Positions 24,085 through 32,573 of a stretch of DNA of 64,000 nt are shown one piece after another. How positions within the stretch are numbered: the first letter of the stretch is position 1; every line of letters starts with the position of its first letter. The notes below the pieces were generated by a model that was not told where the DNA came from, made no database searches, and saw only the letters and a program-made list of their open reading frames with translations. Source of the stretch: Gemella morbillorum (GTDB lineage Bacteria > Bacillota > Bacilli > Staphylococcales > Gemellaceae); assembly GCF_900476045.1 (NCBI RefSeq), contig NZ_LS483440.1, forward strand, positions 62,001 to 126,000, in the 5' to 3' direction. The position numbers and the translations under genes were made by a program.

Positions 24085-25956
24085 ATGGATAAATTGTTTT
24101 CATCAAAAATATATATAAAGCACCGCTTTAAATTGATAATGTTACTAGATTTGAAAATAGTAGCGTTGGGAATTATTGCGTCAATATTTTTAGGTAAGGC
24201 TTCGGATCCTTTCGCAATGTTAACCACGCACTATATAGAAATAGGTGGGTTTTTAATTATTTCCTTAATTATATACGCTATTAGTTTTAAATTATTTGGG
24301 ATAAATAAATCTTTATGGTCGTATTTAGGAGTTAATGAAATTGTTAATATCTGCGTTTCGGTATTTGTTGCAGACTTAATTACAAGCATACTATATCAAT
24401 ATATGCTGCCTGATACATTTTCTAATATAAGATTTGCTATTTTCTCACCATTATTAATTATTGCCGGGATTATGTTTATTAGAATGCTTTACCGTGCGTT
24501 ACGTGAGCGAGAAGTAGGACGTACAGGAAAAGCCACATATAAAAACACCTTTATTATTGGAGCGGGAGATGCTGGATATATACTGTTAAAAGAATTATCT
24601 AAAAATAATGTTTTCCGTGCCAATGTTGTAGGGCTTATTGATGACAGAAGAAAAAATTCTGTAATAAGTGGTGTAACTGTTGTAGGAACAACTTATGAAT
24701 TGTTAAAACTTATTCCAAAGTATGAAGTTGAACAAGTGTTTTTAGCTATACCATCTATAGACGCATACAATAAAAATAGAATATTAAATATTTTAAAAGA
24801 AGCAAATATTAGTATAAAAGTTATGGGCTCTGGGGTAACAGTTGAAGATGGAGAAAGTATTTCAAAACACCTTAAAGATGTCTCAATAGAGGACCTATTA
24901 GGACGTGGGGAAGTTAAGCTTTCCCAAGGAGAAATTCGCAGTTATTTACGCGGGAAAAGCGTTCTTGTCACAGGTGCTGGTGGTTCAATTGGTAGCCAAA
25001 TTGTTCGTGAGATTTTCAAATTTAAACCGAGTAATTTAATTTTAGTAGATGTAAATGAAAATGCTCTTTATATGTTAGAGCGTGATCTTGATTTTGAAAG
25101 AAGTCATTCGAAAGAATATGAAGGTGTAAATTATATCTCAGAAATTGTCAGCATTCGTGAAAAAGAGGCTCTAAGAGAAGTGTTTGATAAATATAAACCA
25201 GAGGTAGTTTTCCATGCGGCAGCTCATAAACATGTACCTTTAATGGAACGTCGCCCGCAAGAAGCTATTAAAAATAATGTTTTTGGGACAAAAAATGTTA
25301 TGGATGTAGCAATAGAAAAAGATGTTGAACGATTTATTATGATTTCGACTGACAAAGCGGTAAATCCAGCAAATGCAATGGGCGCGTCAAAACGTTTAAC
25401 AGAGATTATCTTACAGTCAAAAGGTAATAAATATAAAACAAAATTTGCAGCCGTCCGTTTTGGTAATGTGTTAGGATCTAATGGTTCTGTTATTCCAATC
25501 TTTAAAGAACAAATAAGAAAAGGTGGCCCAATAACAATAACACACCGTAATATTATTCGTTACTTTATGACTATACCAGAAGCGGCGCAGTTAGTTTTAC
25601 AAGCTGGTTATTATGCGAGTGAGGGAGAAATTTTCCTTCTAGACATGGGAGAGCCGGTAAAAATTATAGATCTGGCAACAAACCTAATCAAACTTTCAGG
25701 TTTAGAACCATATAAAGATATAGCTATTGAAGAAATCGGGCTTCGTCCAGGAGAAAAAATGTACGAAGAATTATCATTAGATTACGAAAATAGTGAGAAA
25801 ACAGATAACAAAATGATTTATAAAAATACAACCTTAGACATCGATGTAGACGAACTAAATGTTAAGCTAGACAAACTACAAGCGATGCTAGGACATGCAA
25901 CTAACGAAGAAATTCGCGATGAGTTGTTTAATATAATAAATTGTTATAATGGGTAG
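24085..25956 (+). CDS. Membrane UDP-sugar 4,6-dehydratase (CapD/WbpM/PglF family)
   Basis: A 623-residue protein. Four transmembrane helices fill the first 140 residues, followed by a CoA-binding-like Rossmann fold (IIGAGDAGYILLKEL, about 158). The catalytic short-chain-dehydrogenase domain has NAD motif VLVTGAGGSIGSQIV near 292, FHAAAHKHVPLME, and the catalytic Ser-Met-Lys set in STDKAVNPANAMGASKR. Met replaces the usual Tyr, the hallmark of the large dehydratases that turn UDP-GlcNAc into a 4-keto-6-deoxy sugar. With the aminotransferase at 26977 and the sugar transferase at 26095 it can supply the 4-amino-trideoxy sugar that starts pneumococcal-type teichoic acid. AGGAG precedes the ATG. 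Confidence 0.88.
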   Translation: MDKLFSSKIYIKHRFKLIMLLDLKIVALGIIASIFLGKASDPFAMLTTHYIEIGGFLIISLIIYAISFKLFGINKSLWSYLGVNEIVNICVSVFVADLITSILYQYMLPDTFSNIRFAIFSPLLIIAGIMFIRMLYRALREREVGRTGKATYKNTFIIGAGDAGYILLKELSKNNVFRANVVGLIDDRRKNSVISGVTVVGTTYELLKLIPKYEVEQVFLAIPSIDAYNKNRILNILKEANISIKVMGSGVTVEDGESISKHLKDVSIEDLLGRGEVKLSQGEIRSYLRGKSVLVTGAGGSIGSQIVREIFKFKPSNLILVDVNENALYMLERDLDFERSHSKEYEGVNYISEIVSIREKEALREVFDKYKPEVVFHAAAHKHVPLMERRPQEAIKNNVFGTKNVMDVAIEKDVERFIMISTDKAVNPANAMGASKRLTEIILQSKGNKYKTKFAAVRFGNVLGSNGSVIPIFKEQIRKGGPITITHRNIIRYFMTIPEAAQLVLQAGYYASEGEIFLLDMGEPVKIIDLATNLIKLSGLEPYKDIAIEEIGLRPGEKMYEELSLDYENSEKTDNKMIYKNTTLDIDVDELNVKLDKLQAMLGHATNEEIRDELFNIINCYNG

Positions 25957-25963
25957 AAGAATG

Positions 25964-26010
25964 AGAACTCCATCGCTAAATGCGGTGGAGTTCTTGCTCT
26001 ATCTTTTTTT
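25964..26010 (+). terminator. Terminator after the dehydratase gene
   Basis: A 13-bp stem (25964-25976 with 25982-25994, one wobble) has a 5-base loop. A T7 run follows at some distance. Confidence 0.65.
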
Positions 26011-26094
26011 ATTTTAACAAGTGTGCTATAATTGTTAAGGAAAAATAAACTTATTCAAAGAGATTTTCAGTTTTGAATAAAAGTAAGGTGAAAG

Positions 26095-26775
26095 ATGAAT
26101 ATAGATAAAAGATTTGAAACAGAGATAGTAAAAAAATATAGAGAAGAAATAGAAAAGAGAAAAATATCGTTGTTTCTAAAGTTGTTTTTAGATAAAGTAT
26201 TAGCTTTGATATTACTTATTCCATTAAGTCCTATAATTTTGGCTATTGCTATTTGGATAAAGTTGGACAGTGAGGGGCCAGTGTTTTATAGGCAAGAGCG
26301 TATTACTACTTATGGGCGTCCATTTAGGATTTTTAAATTTAGAACAATGGTTAAAGATGCAGACAAACTTGGTGCAGCCGTGACTGAACATAACGATCCA
26401 CGTATAAGTCGTGCTGGGGATAAACTTCGTAAGGTTCGTCTTGATGAACTGCCACAGCTTTTTAATGTGCTTCTTGGAGATATGAGCTTCGTCGGTGTTC
26501 GTCCAGAAGTTGCAAAATATGTTAATCGTTATACTGATGAAATGAACGCAACATTACTTCTCCCAGCAGGAATAACGTCTCCTGCGAGTATTGAATACAA
26601 AGATGAGGATGAAGTAATTGAAAAGTTCAAAGGGACAGGACGTTCTATCGATGATATTTATATTGAAGAAGTTCTGCCAGATAAGATGAAATACAATTTA
26701 GACTACATCAAGAACTTTAGTATAGTAAATGATATAAAAATAATGATACTAACAGCGTTAGCGGTCATAAAGTAG
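26095..26775 (+). CDS. Initiating sugar-phosphate transferase (bacterial sugar transferase, PglC-like)
   Basis: The 226-residue monotopic membrane enzyme transfers a sugar-1-phosphate from a UDP-sugar to undecaprenyl phosphate, the first committed step of repeat-unit assembly. A single hydrophobic re-entrant helix at about 27-48 (LDKVLALILLIPLSPIILAI) is followed by the family block PVFYRQERITTYGRPFRIFKFRTM, DPRISRAGDKLRKVRLDELPQLFNVLLGDMSFVGVRPE, including the catalytic Asp-Glu pair in LDELPQ. It is shorter than WbaP/CpsE enzymes because it lacks their membrane domain, as in PglC. It lies between the dehydratase and aminotransferase that would make its substrate. An extended -10 (TGCTATAAT) is seen about 65 bases upstream. 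Confidence 0.88.
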   Translation: MNIDKRFETEIVKKYREEIEKRKISLFLKLFLDKVLALILLIPLSPIILAIAIWIKLDSEGPVFYRQERITTYGRPFRIFKFRTMVKDADKLGAAVTEHNDPRISRAGDKLRKVRLDELPQLFNVLLGDMSFVGVRPEVAKYVNRYTDEMNATLLLPAGITSPASIEYKDEDEVIEKFKGTGRSIDDIYIEEVLPDKMKYNLDYIKNFSIVNDIKIMILTALAVIK

Positions 26776-26843
26776 TAGAATAAGATTAATTTCACGTTGT
26801 AGCTACTATATGAAAATTAACTTTAACAATCCAAACATAGAGG

Positions 26844-26885
26844 TACAAGAGAAAGCTTCACGCTATTCTCTTGTGTTTTTTTTGA
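26844..26885 (+). terminator. Terminator after the sugar transferase gene
   Basis: ACAAGAGAA pairs with TTCTCTTGT around a 12-base loop, followed by a T8 run. Confidence 0.75.
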
Positions 26886-26976
26886 CGTGATAGCTGAATT
26901 TTTTTCAAAATTAGAGTATAATAAAGAGATAACATAAAAAGGAAGGTTAATAAATAATAAAAGGTTAGGAGTCAAA

Positions 26977-28194
26977 ATGAAAAAATACAATATTCCTTTT
27001 TCACCACCAGATATTACAGAAGAAGAAATAAATGAAGTAGTGGATACTTTAAAATCTGGATGGATAACAACAGGGCCTAAAACAAAAGAATTAGAAAAAA
27101 GACTATCAGAATATACAACAACACCTAGAACAGTATGTTTAAATTCAGCGACTGCAGCGTTAGAACTTGTTTTACGTGTGCTGGGTATAGGAAAAGGAGA
27201 CGAGGTAATAGTTCCAGCTCTAACTTATACAGCATCTTGTAGTGTTATTTATCATGTAGGGGCAAAAGCTGTTATGGTTGATATTCAAACTGATAGTGCA
27301 GAGCTGGATTATTCTAAACTTGCTGATGCAATAACACCAAGAACAAAAGCAGTTATTCCGGTGGATCTTGCGGGTATTCCATGTGATTATGATAAAATTT
27401 TCGAAGTAGTAGAAAGTAAAAAAGAGTTATTTGAAGCGAACAGTATTTATCAAGAAAAACTTGGGCGTGTTGCTGTTATTGCTGATGGGGCGCATGCCTT
27501 AGGCAGTGAGTATAAAGGAGTAAAAGTTGGTGCAGTTGCCGACTTTACAACATTCTCATTTCATGCGGTAAAAAACTTCACAACAGCAGAAGGTGGAAGC
27601 GTTACTTGGCGTGAAAACCCAAACCTTGATAATGAAGAATTATATAGAGAATTCCAAATTTTCTCGCTTCATGGTCAAACAAAAGATGCATTGGCGAAAA
27701 CAAAAGCTGGTTCTTGGGAATATGATATTATTATTCCTGGATATAAATGCAATATGACGGATATTATGGCATCTATCGGCTTAATTCAACTAGATCGCTA
27801 TCCTAAATTATTAGAACGTCGTTTAGAACTTGTTGAACAATATAATGAAGGTTTCAAAGGAAGCAAAGTAATTCCGTTGATTCATAATACAAAAGACCAC
27901 AAAAGTTCAAACCATTTATATATTACACATGTAGAAGGTGCAACATTTGAACAACGTGGGGAAATCATTACGAAAATGGCAGAACGTGGAATTAGTTGTA
28001 ATGTTCACTATAAACCATTACCACTTCTTACAGCGTATAAAAATTTAGGTTTTGATATGAATGATTATCCAAATGCTTATTCATATTATGTTAATGAAGT
28101 GACATTACCATTGCATACACGTCTTAGTGATGAGGATGTAGATGTTATTGTAGAAAACTTTAAAGAAGTAATAGCGGAGGTAGTAGGTGAGTAG
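26977..28194 (+). CDS. PLP-dependent sugar aminotransferase (DegT/DnrJ/EryC1 family)
   Basis: The 405-residue enzyme adds an amino group to a 4-keto UDP-sugar. The family start (PFSPPDITEEEINEVVDTLKSGWITTGPKTKELEK), the substrate loop LNSATAALELVLR, and the PLP-phosphate and Asp region ADGAHALG are all present. The Schiff-base Lys is in FSFHAVKNFTTAEGG near residue 206. GYKCNMTDIMASIGLIQLDR and NVHYKPLPLLTAYKNLGF close the active site. In context it should convert the product of the 24085 dehydratase into the 4-amino-4,6-dideoxy sugar used for teichoic acid. It overlaps the next gene (licD) by 8 bases, so it begins an operon reaching to 32511. Confidence 0.9.
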   Translation: MKKYNIPFSPPDITEEEINEVVDTLKSGWITTGPKTKELEKRLSEYTTTPRTVCLNSATAALELVLRVLGIGKGDEVIVPALTYTASCSVIYHVGAKAVMVDIQTDSAELDYSKLADAITPRTKAVIPVDLAGIPCDYDKIFEVVESKKELFEANSIYQEKLGRVAVIADGAHALGSEYKGVKVGAVADFTTFSFHAVKNFTTAEGGSVTWRENPNLDNEELYREFQIFSLHGQTKDALAKTKAGSWEYDIIIPGYKCNMTDIMASIGLIQLDRYPKLLERRLELVEQYNEGFKGSKVIPLIHNTKDHKSSNHLYITHVEGATFEQRGEIITKMAERGISCNVHYKPLPLLTAYKNLGFDMNDYPNAYSYYVNEVTLPLHTRLSDEDVDVIVENFKEVIAEVVGE

Positions 28195-29032
28195 TTTAAA
28201 AGAGATTCAAAATAAAAGTCTAGAGATGGCTGAATATTTTGTTGAATTTTGTAGAGAACATAACCTGCTGTGCTATTTATGTGGTGGTGGAGCCATAGGG
28301 GGGCTTCGTAATAAAGGTTTTATACCATGGGATGATGATTTAGATTTCTTTATGCCAAGAAGAGATTATGAAAGACTTCCAGAATTATGGAGAAAACACG
28401 CAAAAGAACAATATTTCTTATCAAAAAGTTCTGAGGATTTTGTTGATAGAAACTTATTCATTACGATACGCGATAAGGAAACAACATGTATTAAGCCCTA
28501 TCAGCAAGATCTAGAAATACCTCATGGGCTAGCTCTTGATGTTATTCCATTAGACTATTATCCAAAAGACGATAAAAACAGAAAAAAACAAGTTCGTTGG
28601 GCGTTGATTTATTCATTGTTTTGTGCACAAACTATTCCAGAAAAACACGGAAAAGTTATGAAGTGGGGTAGTACAATATTATTGGGATTCACGCCGAAGA
28701 AACTCCGTTACAAAATTTGGAAAAAAGCTGAAAAAGAAATGACTAAATACACACTTGAAGAGAGCGATGGAATAACTGAGCTTTGTACTGGACCGGGATA
28801 TATGAAGAAAAAATATCCAATAGAGGCATTTGAAGATAGTATTTTTATAGATTTTGAAAATACAAAGATGCCGATTCCAGTCGGTTATGATATATATTTG
28901 AAAACAGCTTTTGGAGATTATATGACGCCACCTCCAATAGAAAAACAGGTTCCTCATCATGATGCAGTGATTACAGATATGGAGAATAGCTATATTAAGT
29001 ATAAAGGAGAATATTATGGGCGAAAAAATTAG
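28187..29032 (+). CDS. licD: LicD-family phosphocholine transferase (paralogue A)
   Basis: A 281-residue LicD protein, the family that moves phosphocholine from CDP-choline to a sugar of teichoic acid. The nucleotidyltransferase-type core is CGGGAIGGLRNKGFIPWDDD followed by LDFFMPRRDYE (about residues 34-65). A second acidic patch follows in LALDVIPLDYYP and a C-terminal YLKTAFGDYMTPPP block is present, as usual. The start is GTG at 28187 with GGAGG upstream, inside the end of the aminotransferase gene. It overlaps the next glycosyltransferase gene by 17 bases, implying coupled translation. A second LicD is at 36221. Some LicD proteins move other phospho-groups, so the substrate is inferred from licABC nearby. 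Confidence 0.88.
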   Translation: MSSLKEIQNKSLEMAEYFVEFCREHNLLCYLCGGGAIGGLRNKGFIPWDDDLDFFMPRRDYERLPELWRKHAKEQYFLSKSSEDFVDRNLFITIRDKETTCIKPYQQDLEIPHGLALDVIPLDYYPKDDKNRKKQVRWALIYSLFCAQTIPEKHGKVMKWGSTILLGFTPKKLRYKIWKKAEKEMTKYTLEESDGITELCTGPGYMKKKYPIEAFEDSIFIDFENTKMPIPVGYDIYLKTAFGDYMTPPPIEKQVPHHDAVITDMENSYIKYKGEYYGRKN

Positions 29033-30002
29033 TGTCATTGTTCCAGTATATAATGTAGAGCAATACTTAGAAAGATGTGTAGAGTCTATAATAAACCAAA
29101 CATACAAAAACCTTGAAATTATTTTAGTAGATGATGGTTCTACAGATAATAGCGGAAAATTATGTGATGAACTTGCTAAAAAAGATGACAGAATTAAAGT
29201 TATTCATAAAACAAATGGAGGAGTATCTGAAGCAAGAAATATAGGGATTGATAATGCAACAGGAGAATATGTGATATTTATTGATTCAGATGATTATATT
29301 AACGAGGAAATGTTAAGCGAGTTGTATTCTCAAATTAAAAAAGAGAATGCAGATGTTTCTGTTTGCGGGGTCATGAACGTCTATGAAAACAACCACACTC
29401 CTCAAGCTAGGAATATAAATGAATATTTAATTTTGAATAATGAGGAATTTTTAAGGGAGTATTTGAAAGGAGAACGGGTACCGGGAGGAATATGGAATAA
29501 GTTGATAAAAGCTTCGATAGCGAAAACTATTAAATTTCCTGTAGGACGAATCTATGAGGATGCATATTATCATTATGAGTTAATAAAATTAGCAAAAAGA
29601 TATGTAGTAAACACAAAACCATTGTACAATTATTATCATAGAGAGGGAAGTTTAACAGAAGGGTGTTATAAAAAAAGAGATTTATCTTGCATTGATATAT
29701 ATACTAAGTTCTATGATTATGCACTGAATAATGCCTTATCTACTAAAGAAGAAGCTTTTTTTAGATTATCATATTCATATTTTGTAATTTTAGATAAAAT
29801 GCTACTTCAAGATGATTACAAAAAAATAGAAGATTATGATGAAATAGTAGGGTTTTTAAAGAAAAATGCATTTAAAATCTTTAGGAACAATATATTTAGA
29901 ACTGGAAGAAGAATAGCAGCCATAACTTTATTAATAAATATTAAGTTATATAGAATGTTGTTATTTAAAAACATTAAAAATAGTAAAAAAGTACATGATT
30001 AA
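29016..30002 (+). CDS. Family 2 glycosyltransferase (teichoic acid/glycopolymer repeat unit)
   Basis: A 328-residue GT2 enzyme of the GT-A fold. ISVIVPVYNVEQYLERCVES at the start, ILVDDGSTDNSGKLCDE for nucleotide binding, NGGVSEARNIGI, and the metal-binding DxD as FIDSDDYI near residue 90 are all intact. GRIYEDAYYHYELIKLAKR carries the catalytic acidic residue. The C-terminal third is basic and amphipathic, suiting peripheral membrane attachment. AAGGAG in the end of licD drives the ATG at 29016. The donor sugar is not readable. It is the third gene in the 26977-32511 operon and probably extends the lipid-linked repeat unit. Confidence 0.87.
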   Translation: MGEKISVIVPVYNVEQYLERCVESIINQTYKNLEIILVDDGSTDNSGKLCDELAKKDDRIKVIHKTNGGVSEARNIGIDNATGEYVIFIDSDDYINEEMLSELYSQIKKENADVSVCGVMNVYENNHTPQARNINEYLILNNEEFLREYLKGERVPGGIWNKLIKASIAKTIKFPVGRIYEDAYYHYELIKLAKRYVVNTKPLYNYYHREGSLTEGCYKKRDLSCIDIYTKFYDYALNNALSTKEEAFFRLSYSYFVILDKMLLQDDYKKIEDYDEIVGFLKKNAFKIFRNNIFRTGRRIAAITLLINIKLYRMLLFKNIKNSKKVHD

Positions 30003-30016
30003 AGGAGGTAACGTAT

Positions 30017-31471
30017 TTGATCGATGGAAAAAGGATATACTTCTTATTAACAATTCTAAGTTGTTTAACAGCGATTTTAATGGGAATAATATACATATAT
30101 ACCAATAGTATACAAGTATTATTATTTACAGTGTTATTAGTTTTGGTTAGTAGTATCCTATATACATTCAATAATTTACGATATTATATAATACACCTGT
30201 TATTCTATATTACTATTTTTATCTTTTTGGTCTCAAGACCGACGATAGATTATCTTAAAAATGGAGTATTAAATACATATCAAGTTGATGCATATAGATT
30301 TGCATTTATATCAGTTATTATATCATTAGTAGGACTTACTATAGGTGGATTTTTAGTATCTAAAAAAGAGCGGGTAATCAATAATTATAATAAAAATGAA
30401 GAAAGAAAGAATTGGGTATCTTATATAAGGAAAACATCATTATCTGTATTTATCGTTTCATATCCCTTTTATTTAATAAGATTAATTGAAAGACTGATTT
30501 ATAGAATGAACTTTAGTTACTATGAGTATTACGCCAATTTTAAAAGCGAACTTCCTTACTTTACATACATATTATCAACATTTGTAGTTTATGCTATGTG
30601 TATATATTTAGCTACAAAACCCAAAAAATTCTATTCTGCTTTAGTATTAGGGGCGTTTGTTTTTGCGAATGTAATAAATCTTTTAGTTGGAACAAGGAAT
30701 CCATTTGTATTAAGTGTTATATTTGCATTTTTGTATTATTTTATAAGAAATCAAGAAGAAAAAGATAAATGGATAGGATTAAAAGAAAAATTAGTATTGT
30801 ACATAGGGGCGCCACTAATGATGGTAGCTATGGGACTTTTGAACTATGTACGAGATGATGCAGAAATAAATAAAACTGGAGTTTTTGATATCCTACTAGA
30901 TTTTATTTATAAACAAGGGACAAGTTTTGGTGTCTTAACAAGAGGTTATTTATATGAAAGCAACTTACCGATAAAAGAATTTAGAAATTATACTTTTAGT
31001 CCAATAATAGAGTATTTTTCTAAAGGGAACTTGGCTATATTATTTGGTGGGAGACCATTTACGGCAACCAATAATAGTATGGAATTAGCGCTTCAAAGTG
31101 ATAGATATCCTCACAATATTTCATATATAGTTATGAAGGAAGAATATTTAGAAGGTCATGGTATTGGTAGTAGCTATATTATGGAAATATATACGGACTA
31201 TGGCTTAGCAGGCGTATTTTTATTTAGCATTTTGCTAGGAATACTATTTATATTAATGATGAGAATTGCATATTCAGGGAAAATATTGTTATTTGGGATG
31301 ACTTTATTAGTTTTAAATAATCTATTTTTCATGCCAAGAAGTAGTTTTTCCGAAAGCTTTTTTAGTCTTTTTACGTTGCAATTTTGGGGAATAATAATTG
31401 TAATTTTTGTAAGTGCAGGATTGCTAAAGAACAATATAAAATATGTAGTAAATGATACAGGAGGACAGTAA
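30017..31471 (+). CDS. Wzy-like oligosaccharide repeat-unit polymerase
   Basis: A 484-residue polytopic protein with about ten to twelve hydrophobic helices and a large extracytoplasmic loop near residues 320-380 (EYFSKGNLAILFGGRPFTATN), the layout of O-antigen/capsule polymerases. VGTRNPFVLSVIFAFLYY near 230 and HNISYIVMKEEYLEGHGIGSS are typical of the O-antigen-ligase/polymerase group. It probably links lipid-bound repeat units on the outer face, as TarP is proposed to do in pneumococcus. No ATG is in frame; TTG at 30017 has AGGAGG at a good distance and is taken as the start. The stop overlaps the next ATG by one base (TAATG). Confidence 0.78.
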   Translation: MIDGKRIYFLLTILSCLTAILMGIIYIYTNSIQVLLFTVLLVLVSSILYTFNNLRYYIIHLLFYITIFIFLVSRPTIDYLKNGVLNTYQVDAYRFAFISVIISLVGLTIGGFLVSKKERVINNYNKNEERKNWVSYIRKTSLSVFIVSYPFYLIRLIERLIYRMNFSYYEYYANFKSELPYFTYILSTFVVYAMCIYLATKPKKFYSALVLGAFVFANVINLLVGTRNPFVLSVIFAFLYYFIRNQEEKDKWIGLKEKLVLYIGAPLMMVAMGLLNYVRDDAEINKTGVFDILLDFIYKQGTSFGVLTRGYLYESNLPIKEFRNYTFSPIIEYFSKGNLAILFGGRPFTATNNSMELALQSDRYPHNISYIVMKEEYLEGHGIGSSYIMEIYTDYGLAGVFLFSILLGILFILMMRIAYSGKILLFGMTLLVLNNLFFMPRSSFSESFFSLFTLQFWGIIIVIFVSAGLLKNNIKYVVNDTGGQ

Positions 31472-32511
31472 TGTTTGAAAATTATTCAGTAGCAGATTTA
31501 GTTGCTAATATTTATAAAAAAAGGCTAGTTAATATAGTAGCTTTAGTATTAATATTTTGTATAATCGCAGTGCCATATACATATAAGGCACTAAATAGTA
31601 AAACAATAATAAAAGATACCACGAACTATTCAAGTTATGTTAGTTATAAGATTACTTCACCACTGGAAGAACAACAAAATTTTAATAAGAATAAAATAGG
31701 TGGATATGGAGATTTCTATGGTAAATTAATAGAATCTAATTTAAATGGAGCATTTTTATTCAATGATTTAACTTCTGAAGATATGAGTAAAATTTCTTCA
31801 GAATTAGATACAGGCGTAACAACTCTTAAAAACTCTAATTTTGATTATTGGGATAAGAAAATAGTAGTGAATTCGCTAATTAACAATGCAGGAATATCTG
31901 TAAAAATACTAACTTCAAGTAAGTTAGCTAATGATATTATAGAGAAAAAATTGGATAATTTGATTGAAAAATTTAAAAATACTTATTCTAATGTAACAAT
32001 CGAAAAATTAGATACGGTAAATTCTCAAGAATTAGCTAAAGCTGCAAGTACAGAGTCAGGAGTTAATAAAATTAGTTTACTAATCCGTCTAGCTATACTA
32101 GGCGTAGGAGCGTTAATCATTACTATATTAGGAAATGTAATAGTATATATTTTTAATCCGACAATTAATAGGGCTGGGGATTATGGCAAGTATGGGATTA
32201 ATTTTGTAACAAAATTAGATTCAGCAGATAACTTGAAAGAAATAATTCAATATAAAAATGGAAATAGTTCATTAGTTTTATTAGGGTCAAATAAAAAAGT
32301 TATAAATAAGTTTGCTAAAGAGTACGGGAAAGTATTAGCTGATAATATAGCTATTGGAGATATAGATAATGTTAAAGATGTTCTAGTAGCAGATAGCGTA
32401 CTATTTGTAGAGGAGTATGGGGTAACTAGATATAAAAACTTTGAGGAAACATTACAAGTAGTTCAAAACCTAAACAAAAAAGTATTAGGTATAGCGACTT
32501 ATAAACTATAG
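31471..32511 (+). CDS. Wzz/CapC-like chain-length regulator candidate
   Basis: A 346-residue protein. It has an N-terminal transmembrane helix (about 19-38, VNIVALVLIFCIIAVPYTYKA), an extracytoplasmic domain of about 170 residues, a second helix at about 204-232 (LLIRLAILGVGALIITILGN) and a cytoplasmic C-terminal domain. This helix-domain-helix design is that of polysaccharide co-polymerases (Wzz/CpsC). The C-terminal part looks like a degenerate nucleotide-binding fold (SSLVLLGSNKKVINKFAKEYGKVLADN...DVLVADSVLFVEEYGVTRY) similar to the tyrosine-kinase partner fold but with no Walker A motif. It is translationally coupled to the polymerase gene, so a chain-length role is inferred. Confidence 0.65.
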   Translation: MFENYSVADLVANIYKKRLVNIVALVLIFCIIAVPYTYKALNSKTIIKDTTNYSSYVSYKITSPLEEQQNFNKNKIGGYGDFYGKLIESNLNGAFLFNDLTSEDMSKISSELDTGVTTLKNSNFDYWDKKIVVNSLINNAGISVKILTSSKLANDIIEKKLDNLIEKFKNTYSNVTIEKLDTVNSQELAKAASTESGVNKISLLIRLAILGVGALIITILGNVIVYIFNPTINRAGDYGKYGINFVTKLDSADNLKEIIQYKNGNSSLVLLGSNKKVINKFAKEYGKVLADNIAIGDIDNVKDVLVADSVLFVEEYGVTRYKNFEETLQVVQNLNKKVLGIATYKL

Positions 32512-32520
32512 TTTTTTATA

Positions 32521-32556
32521 AAGGATAGTCTAACTTTTGAATTAGGCTATCTTTTT
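32521..32556 (+). terminator. Terminator at the end of the aminotransferase-licD-GT-wzy-wzz operon
   Basis: AAGGATAGTCTAA pairs with TTAGGCTATCTTTTT (one G-T pair) and ends in T5. The ribosome site of the next gene follows directly. Confidence 0.65.
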
Positions 32557-32573
32557 ATAAGGAGGGAAATAAG

